Of a stretch of DNA of 64,000 bases, positions 53,104-61,142 are shown piece after piece (the stretch's first letter is position 1; each line of letters begins with the position of its first letter). The notes beneath the pieces were generated by a model. The model was not told the DNA's origin. It saw only the letters and a program-made list of their open reading frames with translations, and did no database searches. This DNA is from Azospirillum fermentarium (lineage in GTDB: Bacteria; Pseudomonadota; Alphaproteobacteria; Azospirillales; Azospirillaceae). The DNA is taken from positions 1,450,001 through 1,514,000 of the forward strand of contig NZ_JAOQNH010000001.1 in the NCBI RefSeq assembly GCF_025961205.1. Direction: 5' to 3'. The position numbers and the translations under genes are program-made.

Positions 53104-54399
53104 TCAGTCGCCGAACACGCGGCGGAACACCGTGTCCACATGCTTGGTGTGGTAGCTCATGTCGAACATCGGGGCCAGCGTCTCGCGGGCGATGTGCTTG
53201 GTCACCGACTCGTCCGCCGACAGCTTGTCCAGCAGGTGGCCGCCCTCGTGCCACACCTGCATGGCGTTGGTCTGCACGGCGCGGTAGGCGTCCTCGCGGC
53301 TCATGCCGGCCTGGGTCAGCGCCAGCAGCACCCGCTGGGAGAACACCAGACCGCCCAGATCGTTCAGGTTCCTGTCCATGCGGTCGGGATAGACCACCAG
53401 CTTGTCCATCATGCCGGTCAGGCGCACCAGGGCGAAATCCAGCGTGACGGTGGCGTCGGGGCCGATCATGCGCTCGACCGACGAGTGGGAGATGTCGCGC
53501 TCGTGCCACAGGGCGACATTCTCCAGCGCCGGCACCACCGCCGCCCGCACGATGCGCGCCAGACCCGTCAGGTTCTCCGACAGGACCGGGTTGCGCTTGT
53601 GCGGCATGGCCGACGAGCCCTTCTGGCCGGGGTGGAAGTATTCCTCGGCCTCGCGCACCTCGGTGCGCTGCAGGTGGCGGATCTCCACCGACAGGTTTTC
53701 CACCGACGAGGCGATGACGCCCAGCACCGAGAAGAAGAAGGCGTGGCGGTCGCGCGGGATCACCTGGGTGGACACCGGTTCCACCGACAGCCCCAGCTTT
53801 TCCGCCACATGGCGTTCCACGAACGGGTCGATGTTGGCGAAAGTGCCGACGGCCCCGGAAATGGCGCAGGTGGCGATGTCGTCACGGGCGGCCACCAGAC
53901 GCGCGCGGGCGCGTTCGAACGCGGCGTAGTGCCCGGCCAGCTTCAGCCCGAAGGTGGTGGGTTCGGCGTGGATGCCGTGGCTGCGGCCGATGCACACCGT
54001 GTCCTTGTGCTCGTACGCCCGGCGCTTCAGCGTGGCCAGCAGGGCGTCGAGATCCTCCAGCAGCAGGTCGGCGGCCTGCTTCAGCTGCACCGCCAGACAG
54101 GTGTCGAGCACGTCGGAGGAGGTCATGCCCTGGTGCACGAACCGCGCCTCCGGCCCGACATATTCGGCCAGATTGGTCAGGAAGGCGATGACGTCGTGGC
54201 GGGTTTCCCGCTCGATGGCGTCGATGCGCTCGATCTCCCACTGGCCGCGTTCCCACACGGCCTTGGCAGCGTCCTTGGGGATCACCCCCAGCTCGGCCTG
54301 GGCGTCGCAGGCATGGGCCTCGATCTCGAACCAGATGCGGAACTTGTTTTCCGGTTCCCAGATCCGCGCCATTTCCTGGCGGGTGTAGCGGGGGATCAT
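53104..54399 (-). CDS. purB: Adenylosuccinate lyase
   Basis: A 431-residue purine-biosynthesis enzyme that cleaves SAICAR and adenylosuccinate, releasing fumarate. The fumarase-superfamily signature GSSAMPHKRNP lies near residue 262. TSSDVLDTC (near 87) and GRSHGIHAEPTTFGLK carry the catalytic histidine region. ATG at 54399 with GAGGAGA 7 bases upstream fits the family start MIPRYTRQEMARIWEPE. The longer open frame upstream is not family-like. Monocistronic by position. Confidence 0.96.
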   Translation of the reverse strand: MIPRYTRQEMARIWEPENKFRIWFEIEAHACDAQAELGVIPKDAAKAVWERGQWEIERIDAIERETRHDVIAFLTNLAEYVGPEARFVHQGMTSSDVLDTCLAVQLKQAADLLLEDLDALLATLKRRAYEHKDTVCIGRSHGIHAEPTTFGLKLAGHYAAFERARARLVAARDDIATCAISGAVGTFANIDPFVERHVAEKLGLSVEPVSTQVIPRDRHAFFFSVLGVIASSVENLSVEIRHLQRTEVREAEEYFHPGQKGSSAMPHKRNPVLSENLTGLARIVRAAVVPALENVALWHERDISHSSVERMIGPDATVTLDFALVRLTGMMDKLVVYPDRMDRNLNDLGGLVFSQRVLLALTQAGMSREDAYRAVQTNAMQVWHEGGHLLDKLSADESVTKHIARETLAPMFDMSYHTKHVDTVFRRVFGD

Positions 54400-54631
54400 A
54401 ACTGTCTCCTCGATGCGGTGCGCCACAGGCTCCCAGGGGCCGCGCGGCGCCATGGATTCCGGCGGTTTCCCTGCGTTGAGGCGCAAAATCAGACCGACGG
54501 GTGCCGCTGTCAAGACGCTTGGCGTTCCGGCGGTGGCGGGCCGGCGGACCGTCCCCGTCCCAGCCCTGCGCCGCCCGCAACGCTTACCATCCTTAGCGCG
54601 AAAATCTGCATGATTGACACACGGATAGCGT

Positions 54632-54660
54632 TTGACAGCGGAGGTGGTCACGCCATACTG
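54632..54660 (+). promoter_or_regulatory. Candidate sigma-70 promoter in the 399-bp gap after purB
   Basis: TTGACA (54632-54637), 17 bases, then ATACTG (54655-54660) is a good vegetative-type promoter pointing at the secreted-protein gene at 54799, with a leader of about 130 bases. The rest of the gap (54400-54798) is GC-rich near purB and turns AT-rich after about 54600. No ORF with a ribosome site was seen in it. Confidence 0.45.
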
Positions 54661-54798
54661 ACGGAAGTCACGCAAGTAACAATCATAGGATGCTATTGAA
54701 TATTACGGTATGGTTTGCTGGCGTGACGGTCAATCAACTGTGAAACATAAGACAACAAATGCTGAATCCTCAGCCGTGATGATGGAAAGAGGGAAGAC

Positions 54799-55224
54799 AT
54801 GCTCCGCACCAAATTCATCGCCTTATCTGCCTTATCCCTGATGGCCATGGCCGCCCCGGCCCATGCGCAGAAGATCACCGCGTACGTAACGGATAACTCC
54901 AGCAGCTCGATCACCCGCCAGGATTATAGCTGCACCTCGGCCACCTGCTCGCCGATCCCGCCGTCGTCGATCAGTGCCTATTCCACATCCTCGGCGTTCG
55001 GCGCCATCCCGACCGGCACCGGCACCACCGCCTATATGCGCGTGACCTACGGCACTTCAGCCCACCAGTGCCGGTTCATCGTCCAGACCAACAAGATCAA
55101 TGGTGTGTGCTCCTCGCCGATTACGAGCGCCTTTGCCTACAACGGTACGCCGACATGCTCGGTGGTTCAATATCAGCAGGCTGCAAATTGTGACCTTGCC
55201 ATCCTCTTGGAATATAAGAAGTAA
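54799..55224 (+). CDS. Secreted cysteine-rich protein, unknown
   Basis: A 141-residue precursor with a clear signal peptide (cleavage after AHA, residue 23). The mature 118 residues are Ser/Thr-rich and contain six cysteines (45, 50, 91, 104, 120, 131), so up to three disulphides. The strand-like composition suggests a small beta-sandwich. I know of no family match. It lies upstream of the unknown paralogue pair on the same strand, 71 bases away. GAGGGA precedes the ATG. Confidence 0.75.
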   Translation: MLRTKFIALSALSLMAMAAPAHAQKITAYVTDNSSSSITRQDYSCTSATCSPIPPSSISAYSTSSAFGAIPTGTGTTAYMRVTYGTSAHQCRFIVQTNKINGVCSSPITSAFAYNGTPTCSVVQYQQAANCDLAILLEYKK

Positions 55225-55295
55225 GCAGGGTTATGCCGGCGTCACTATGCTTGTACAAGCAGATTGGCGCCGGCCTTCGTAAAGCAGGAGGTATC

Positions 55296-55871
55296 ATGAG
55301 CACATCGATACAATCCGATGCCCTGATATCAAGCAACAGATATCAGCGTAATTCCTTGTCAAAACCGGCAAGCTCTTCTTCGATTTTTTCTTCTGCGTCA
55401 GCGGACGCCGCTGGAAATGGGAGCCAGGCCGCAACGATTCTAACGTTGTCATCCCAGGCACAGAGTGCCATGGCAGCCTTCCAGGCAACACAAAAAGACA
55501 CGAAAAGCCAGGGCAGCGAAGGGCATAAGGACAGCACAAATTTTTCTTTGTCCACGGACCATGATTTGCTGAATGCTCTTCGTGATCCATCAAACAAGGA
55601 AATTCTCAATGGAATTCGCAATGGTGTCCTATCAAAAGATGTTGCCTCGTTCGATGAGGCTGTCAAGAATGGAACGCTGAATATCAATAGGGCGGAAAAC
55701 GTTCCTGGACTGAATTTCAAGAACACCATAACGAAAGTACCTGGCGCCGAAGGTGGAATGGGCGAGACGGCAACAATGAGCAGCAGCCGTTTGCCGGAAA
55801 TGGATGATCCTAATTATAGGGGTGTGCTTGGGTGGCATAGAGATTTTGGAAGCTACTATATTACGTGGTGA
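55296..55871 (+). CDS. Unknown protein, intact member of a tandem paralogue pair
   Basis: 191 residues; I do not recognise the family. The layout is: Ser/Ala-rich N-terminus without a signal peptide (MSTSIQSDALI...); a SSQAQSAMAAFQA segment near residue 52; a helical core near 90-145 (LLNALRDPSNKEILNGIRNG, ASFDEAVKNGTLNINRAENVPGLNFKNT); and an aromatic C-terminal tail SSRLPEMDDPNYRG ... DFGSYYITW. CAGGAGGT precedes the ATG at 6 bases. Codon use is clearly AT-richer than the neighbours and than the paralogue that follows. Confidence 0.75.
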   Translation: MSTSIQSDALISSNRYQRNSLSKPASSSSIFSSASADAAGNGSQAATILTLSSQAQSAMAAFQATQKDTKSQGSEGHKDSTNFSLSTDHDLLNALRDPSNKEILNGIRNGVLSKDVASFDEAVKNGTLNINRAENVPGLNFKNTITKVPGAEGGMGETATMSSSRLPEMDDPNYRGVLGWHRDFGSYYITW

Positions 55872-55909
55872 TGGTGAGCGTGCAGTCCATGTGACGGGGA
55901 AGAATGACG

Positions 55910-56457
55910 ATGAGCACGTCGGTTTCATCGAACGTTTTGGATGCGGCGGGCCGGACCCGTGCCGGCAGCCTGTTGAAATCGGCACAGACGGCCTCCACCA
56001 CGGGGACCGCCGGCCAGCCGGCAACGATTCCAACGCTGTCCCCACAGGCGCAGGCGGCGATGAGCGTGTTCCAGGCGGCATCGGGCGACGGCAAGGCGGC
56101 CACCGCCACCAGCGGAAAGGCCACCAAGGACATTCTGCCCACCGATCGCGCGTTGCTCGATCAGTTGCGTGATCCGGCTTACAAGGGGACGCTGGATGCC
56201 ATGAGGAAAGGCGTGCCCAGCGAACAGCTCGCCTCCTTCGATGCCGCTCTTGCCGATGGGACGCTGAACATCCAGCGGGCGGAAAATGTCCCCGGCCTGA
56301 ATTACAAGAAAACGGACATCGCTGCGAAGGCCCCGACGGGGGCAAAGGCGGCATAACCATCTTCGCCAGCAGCCGCCTGCCTGAAATGGATGACCCCAAT
56401 TACCGCGGCTTCATCGGGTGGGACGCCGATTTCGGCAGCTTCTACGTCACATGGTGA
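55910..56457 (+). pseudogene. Frameshifted tandem paralogue of the preceding gene
   Basis: The reading frame from 55910 matches the preceding protein (MSTSVSS..., SPQAQAAMSVFQA, LLDQLRDPAYKGTLDAMRKG, ASFDAALADGTLNIQRAENVPGLNYKKT) but stops early at 56354-56356. The missing C-terminus (SSRLPEMDDPNYRGFIGWDADFGSFYVTW) is present in the -1 frame and ends at 56457. One extra G in the G5 run at 56338-56342 would restore a protein of about 182 residues. The DNA is GC-rich, unlike the first copy. Causes could be a real mutation, slippage-based phase variation, programmed frameshifting or a sequence error. Confidence 0.7.
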
Positions 56458-56479
56458 TGCCTCCCGGCCCGCCCCCGCG

Positions 56480-58087
56480 TCAGTTCAGCCCCTTCACCCC
56501 GGCCAGGAAGCCGGTGATCTGGTCCAGGGTTTCGTCGGCGGTGCGGGCCAGGGTGGCGGCGGCGTTGCCCATGCGGCGGGCGGCGGCGGCGGCGTTGCCG
56601 GCGGCCTCGTCCAGCGTTTCCACGCCCTGGCTCACCTCGGCGGTTTCGGCCGCCACGCGCTGAAGATCGGCGGTGATGGATTGGGTGGTGTCACCCTGGA
56701 TGCGCACGCTGCCGGCCACCCGCTCGGCGATGCCGTTGATGCGCATCACCGTGTCGCCGGTGGCGCGGATGGCATCCACCGCGGCGTTGCTGATGGATTG
56801 GATGCGGGTGATGTGGGCCGCCACCTCCTGCGATGCCCGGGCGGTCTGTTCGGCCAGCACCTTCACCTCGGTGGCGACGACGGCGAATCCCTTGCCGGCC
56901 TCGCCCGCCCGCTGGGCCTCGATGGCGGCGTTCAGCGCCAGCAGGTTGGTCTGGCGGGCGATCACGGCGATCATCCCCATGATCTCCCCCACCCGCTGGG
57001 AGGCTTCGGCCATCGACCCCATGGTCTCGTTGGTGCGGGCCAGTTCGGCCACCGACTCTTGCGCGATGGCCGAGGCCGCCGCCACCTCGCGGTTCACCGC
57101 GGCGATGGTGGTGGACAACTGGGCCGCGGCGTCGGACACGTGGCGCACGCCCCCCGCCACCGCCCGCACGCCGCCGGCCACGGCGGACGCCTGCTCGCGG
57201 GTGATGTCCACCTGCGCGCAGGCGTCCGCCGACTGGCCGGTCAACGCCGCCACCGCCTGACGGGAATCGTCCATGATCCCCGACACCTGCCGTTCGAAAC
57301 CATAGGCCAGATGCTCCAGCGCCTCGCGCCGGCGGGTCTGCCGCTCGGTTTCCTGGGCGGTGCTGCGGTGGTTGGCGTGCAGGTCGTCCACCAGCCGGGC
57401 GTTCTGGTATTTCAGCCCCAGCGTGCGGTTCAGCTGCTCGTCGGTCTGGCGCATCAGCCGCACGAACACCAGGGCGATCAGCACCAGCGCCACCGTCACC
57501 GCGACGGATCCGGCCCGCCCGTCGGCCACCGTCAGCGCCCGGTGCAGGAACACCAGGATCATTGCCGCCATGATGACCGGCACGAACAGAAAGAACGCCC
57601 GCCGGTACACCGACAAGGAGATGGTGCCGGCGCAGCACAGCAGCGTGTACAGGAACGACAGCACCATCAGACCGTCCAGCCCCGCCGAGGCGCCGAACAA
57701 CGGCACCCCCGCCACCCACATCACCGCGGCCAGCAGCGTGCCGGCCAGGGTGTGGCGGTGGGCGGCCTCCAGCCCCTCCCGGCTGTCCTCCGCCGCCATG
57801 CCCCGCCGCACCACGGCAAAGCGGTACAGCGTGACCGCCAGTGTCAGCACCGTCCACACCAGTTGCACCAGCGCGTCGGTCTGCCCCCAAAAGGCGGCGG
57901 TGACCAGAACCACCGCCCCGATGGTGGGGCCTGTGGTGTTGCCCACGCTCTTCAGCAGCAGCCGTTTGCGGTCCCGGTCGATGTCGGCGGCGAAGGGCGG
58001 CACGGAGGATGCCGGGGCTGCGGACGTCATCTGTCCCAAACCTCCGGCAAAGCCGTCATGATGTTGCGCGAAGGACATCGCTTTCAT
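56480..58087 (-). CDS. Chemoreceptor with a polytopic membrane sensor domain
   Basis: 535 residues (or 516 from the ATG at 58030). The N-terminal ~200 residues hold about six hydrophobic helices instead of a periplasmic ligand domain. A coiled linker without a clear HAMP follows, and then an MCP signalling domain whose tip reads [20 protein letters not shown] near residue 385. The architecture suggests sensing within the membrane or of redox/energy state. It converges on the paralogue pair. Upstream lies a perfect palindrome (58105-58122). Confidence 0.88.
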   Translation of the reverse strand: MKAMSFAQHHDGFAGGLGQMTSAAPASSVPPFAADIDRDRKRLLLKSVGNTTGPTIGAVVLVTAAFWGQTDALVQLVWTVLTLAVTLYRFAVVRRGMAAEDSREGLEAAHRHTLAGTLLAAVMWVAGVPLFGASAGLDGLMVLSFLYTLLCCAGTISLSVYRRAFFLFVPVIMAAMILVFLHRALTVADGRAGSVAVTVALVLIALVFVRLMRQTDEQLNRTLGLKYQNARLVDDLHANHRSTAQETERQTRRREALEHLAYGFERQVSGIMDDSRQAVAALTGQSADACAQVDITREQASAVAGGVRAVAGGVRHVSDAAAQLSTTIAAVNREVAAASAIAQESVAELARTNETMGSMAEASQRVGEIMGMIAVIARQTNLLALNAAIEAQRAGEAGKGFAVVATEVKVLAEQTARASQEVAAHITRIQSISNAAVDAIRATGDTVMRINGIAERVAGSVRIQGDTTQSITADLQRVAAETAEVSQGVETLDEAAGNAAAAARRMGNAAATLARTADETLDQITGFLAGVKGLN

Positions 58088-58104
58088 CCCTGATGCTGTT
58101 TTTA

Positions 58105-58122
58105 ATTGACGTAAACGTCAAT
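58105..58122. promoter_or_regulatory. Perfect 8-2-8 palindrome upstream of the third chemoreceptor
   Basis: ATTGACGT-AA-ACGTCAAT lies 18-35 bases upstream of the ATG at 58087 (75-92 from the alternative at 58030), in the 274-bp AT-rich divergent region before the PAS-GGDEF-EAL gene. A dimeric repressor or activator site is likely; the regulator is unknown. Confidence 0.55.
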
Positions 58123-58361
58123 CAATTTCCCCATACAGGACTCACCGCGCGCAGGGCAAGCCGTCCGAAAGACGTATGATTAAGTGTATGAGCGGGCCGG
58201 GGCTCATCGCTGCGGCGCAGCAATGAAAAATCAAATCCGACGGAGGTACAGGTTACATTTTAAGGAGAGTCTCGTTATTTTATCCCTGTAATTATAAAAA
58301 GCAGGCTCTGCCCTGCCTGAGGGGACAAAAAGAACAACCGTCGCTAGCGGGAGGAAATCAC

Positions 58362-61010
58362 ATGCGCGCCCTTGCCGGGGGTGAAGACACCCTGACCTCG
58401 GTCCTGTCCGCGTTACCGCCCATCACCGGGGCGGTGCGGCTCTTGGATATTCTGGAGGGAACGCCGATCCCGACGTTCGTGATCGACTGCAACCACCGGG
58501 TTACCCATTGGAACCGGGCATGCGAGGCGATCATCGGCATCAGCGCCGCCGAGATGGTCGGCACCAACCGCCAATGGCAGGCATTCTACCCCGAACCCCG
58601 GCCGGTGATGGCCGACCTGATCGTGGACGGCATCACCGACGAGATGGTGGCCCGGCTCTACACCGGCCGCTGGCGGCAATCGCCCCTCATTCCCGGGGGA
58701 TACGAGGCGGAGGGGTATTTCGAGCATTTTCCCGGCGGTGCCCGCTGGCTGTCGTTCACCGCCGCCCCGCTGTTCGACGCCGACGGCGCGCTGATCGGCG
58801 CCATCGAGACGCTTCAGGACATTTCCGCCAGCAAGGAAGCGGAACTGCGCCAGCGCGAGCACGCCGCCGAACGCACCCTGGCCCAGATCGTGGAGAACAG
58901 CCCCGTCCCCACCTTCGTCATCGACGCCGACCACCGCATCATCCATTGGAACCACGCGTGCGAACGGGTGACCGGGCACGCGGCGGAAACGCTGGTGGGC
59001 ACGCGGCGGGCGTGGCGGGGGTTCTACGACCACGAACGCCCGGTGCTGGCCGATCTGGTGCTGGACGGGGCGGGGGAGGGGGAGATCGCCCGCCATTACC
59101 CCCGCACCTTCCACCGCTCGGCGGTGATCGACGGGGGGTACGAGGCGGAGGACTTCTTCCCCCTGTGCCCCGGCGGCGGGCGCTGGCTGTCGTTCACCGC
59201 CGCCCCCCTGCGCGACACCGAAGGCACCGTGATCGGCGCCATCGAGACCATGCAGGACATCACCGAACGCCGCCGGGCGGAAGAGGCGATGCGGCTGTAC
59301 AAGCGGGCGGTGGAATCCACCAACAACGGCATCATCATCACCGACGCCAACGCCGCCGACCACCCGGTGGTCTACGCCAACCCGGCGTTCGAGCGCATGA
59401 CCGGGTATCCGGCGCTGGAAACGCTGGGCCGCAACCCACGCTTCCTGCTGGGCGGCGACCGCGAACAGATGGAGCTTGAGGGGGTCAAGGCGGCCCTGCG
59501 CCAGCGCCGTGCCGGCAGCGGCATCCTGCGCAACTACCGCAAGGACGGCACGCTGTTCTGGAACGAACTCTACCTTTCCCCCGTCCGCGGCGAACAGGGG
59601 GAGGTCACCCACTTCGTCAGCGTGATGACCGACATCACCGACCGCAAGCGGTACGAGGAGGAACTGGAGCACCAGGCCAACCACGACGCCCTGACCGGGC
59701 TGGCCAACCGCAACCTGCTGACCGACCGGCTGAACCACGCGCTGGCCTGCGCCCAGCGTTACAGCGGGTCGCTGGCGGTGCTGTTCATCGACCTGGACAA
59801 CTTCAAGACCATCAACGACACGCTGGGCCACGCGGCGGGAGACCAGCTTGTCCAGCACGCGGCCCAGCGGCTGGTCCATTGCCTGCGCGACGTGGACACG
59901 GTGGCGCGGCTGGGCGGCGACGAATTCGTCGCCGTGATCCACGACCCGGTGGAAGAGGGCGACGTGATCCAGGTCATGCGCCGCATCAACGAAACCATGG
60001 CCCGCCCGTTCCGGCTGGACGCGGCGGAACTGCACGTCACCTGCTCCATCGGTGCCGCCCTCTACCCCCGCGACGGGGCGGACGCCGGCACGCTGCTCCA
60101 GCACGCCGACGCTGCCATGTACCGCGCCAAGGAACTGGGCCGCGGCACCTTCCAGTTCTTCACGCGCGAGATCAACGAGCGGGTCAGCGAACGGCTGGCC
60201 ATCGAACGCGAACTCTACGGGGCCATCGCCCGCAACGAAATGGCGGTGCATTACCAGCCGCAGCTGTGCGTGAAGACCGGCGCCATCGTCGGCGCGGAGG
60301 CCCTGCTGCGCTGGACCAACCCGCGGCTCGGCTCCATCTCGCCGGCCAAGTTCATTCCGGTGGCCGAGGACAGCGGCCTCATCCTCACCATCGGGCGCTG
60401 GGTGCTGGAAACCGCGTGCCGCGACGGGCGGCGGTGGAGTGCCGCCGGGTGGCGCGATGCCCGGCTGTCGGTCAACCTGTCGGCCCGCCAGTTCCGCCAG
60501 AGCGACCTGTACCAGAGCATCGACACCCTGATCCGCTCGGCCGGCGCGGCGGGGGAGGAGAGCGGGGTCGGTGCGCTGATCCTGGAGCTGGAACTGACCG
60601 AAAGCATGGTGATGCAGAACCCCGAATCCGCCGTCGCCACCATGCAGGCCCTGAAGGGCATCGGGCTGCGGCTGGCGCTGGACGATTTCGGCACCGGCTA
60701 TTCCAGCCTCAGCCACCTGCGCCACTTCCCGCTGGACATCCTGAAGGTGGACCAGTCCTTCGTCCGCGACATCACCGCGCACGCCGATGGCGAGGCGCTG
60801 GCCGCCGCCGTCATCTCCATCGGCCACGCCCTGGGCAAGAAGGTGGTGGCCGAGGGGGTGGAGACGCCGGAACAGCTCGATTTCCTGCGCACCCATGGCT
60901 GTGACGAATACCAGGGGTGGCTGTTCAGCCCGGCGGTGACGTCGGACCGATTCCTTGAACTGCTGCGGCAGAAGGGACAACTTACGGCAGATGGCCCGGA
61001 GCCGGGCTGA
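58362..61010 (+). CDS. PAS-PAS-PAS-GGDEF-EAL cyclic-di-GMP protein
   Basis: 882 residues, soluble. Two closely similar long PAS units (about 28-155 and 170-290) each read PTFVID..HR..HWN.AC ... GGYEAE ... RWLSFTAAPL. A third, ordinary PAS/PAC (about 298-430, ending SVMTDITDRKRYEE) follows. The GGDEF domain has LGGDEF near residue 522. The EAL domain (from about 615) has AEALLRW, ELTESMVMQ, DDFGTGYSSL and KVDQSFV. Both catalytic signatures look intact, so synthesis and breakdown of c-di-GMP are both possible. GGGAGG precedes the ATG. Confidence 0.93.
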   Translation: MRALAGGEDTLTSVLSALPPITGAVRLLDILEGTPIPTFVIDCNHRVTHWNRACEAIIGISAAEMVGTNRQWQAFYPEPRPVMADLIVDGITDEMVARLYTGRWRQSPLIPGGYEAEGYFEHFPGGARWLSFTAAPLFDADGALIGAIETLQDISASKEAELRQREHAAERTLAQIVENSPVPTFVIDADHRIIHWNHACERVTGHAAETLVGTRRAWRGFYDHERPVLADLVLDGAGEGEIARHYPRTFHRSAVIDGGYEAEDFFPLCPGGGRWLSFTAAPLRDTEGTVIGAIETMQDITERRRAEEAMRLYKRAVESTNNGIIITDANAADHPVVYANPAFERMTGYPALETLGRNPRFLLGGDREQMELEGVKAALRQRRAGSGILRNYRKDGTLFWNELYLSPVRGEQGEVTHFVSVMTDITDRKRYEEELEHQANHDALTGLANRNLLTDRLNHALACAQRYSGSLAVLFIDLDNFKTINDTLGHAAGDQLVQHAAQRLVHCLRDVDTVARLGGDEFVAVIHDPVEEGDVIQVMRRINETMARPFRLDAAELHVTCSIGAALYPRDGADAGTLLQHADAAMYRAKELGRGTFQFFTREINERVSERLAIERELYGAIARNEMAVHYQPQLCVKTGAIVGAEALLRWTNPRLGSISPAKFIPVAEDSGLILTIGRWVLETACRDGRRWSAAGWRDARLSVNLSARQFRQSDLYQSIDTLIRSAGAAGEESGVGALILELELTESMVMQNPESAVATMQALKGIGLRLALDDFGTGYSSLSHLRHFPLDILKVDQSFVRDITAHADGEALAAAVISIGHALGKKVVAEGVETPEQLDFLRTHGCDEYQGWLFSPAVTSDRFLELLRQKGQLTADGPEPG

Positions 61011-61142
61011 CAGAAAGATGTGTGACAGAATGACGGACGGTGCCCATCGGCCTTGAAACGGCTTTACCGCTGCGGGTTAATACGCGGTCGGCGTGGCCAT
61101 CTTTGTGGGTATGAGAAAAGGCCGATACCGGGAGAGCATCGT

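Noticed and set aside
54400..54675. N-terminal extension of purB
   Set aside because: The family start MIPRYTRQEMARIWEPE with GAGGAGA upstream fixes the start at 54399.
58413..60980. 855-codon open frame on the minus strand
   Set aside because: Shadow of the PAS-GGDEF-EAL gene; composition and lack of motifs are as expected for antisense high-GC DNA.
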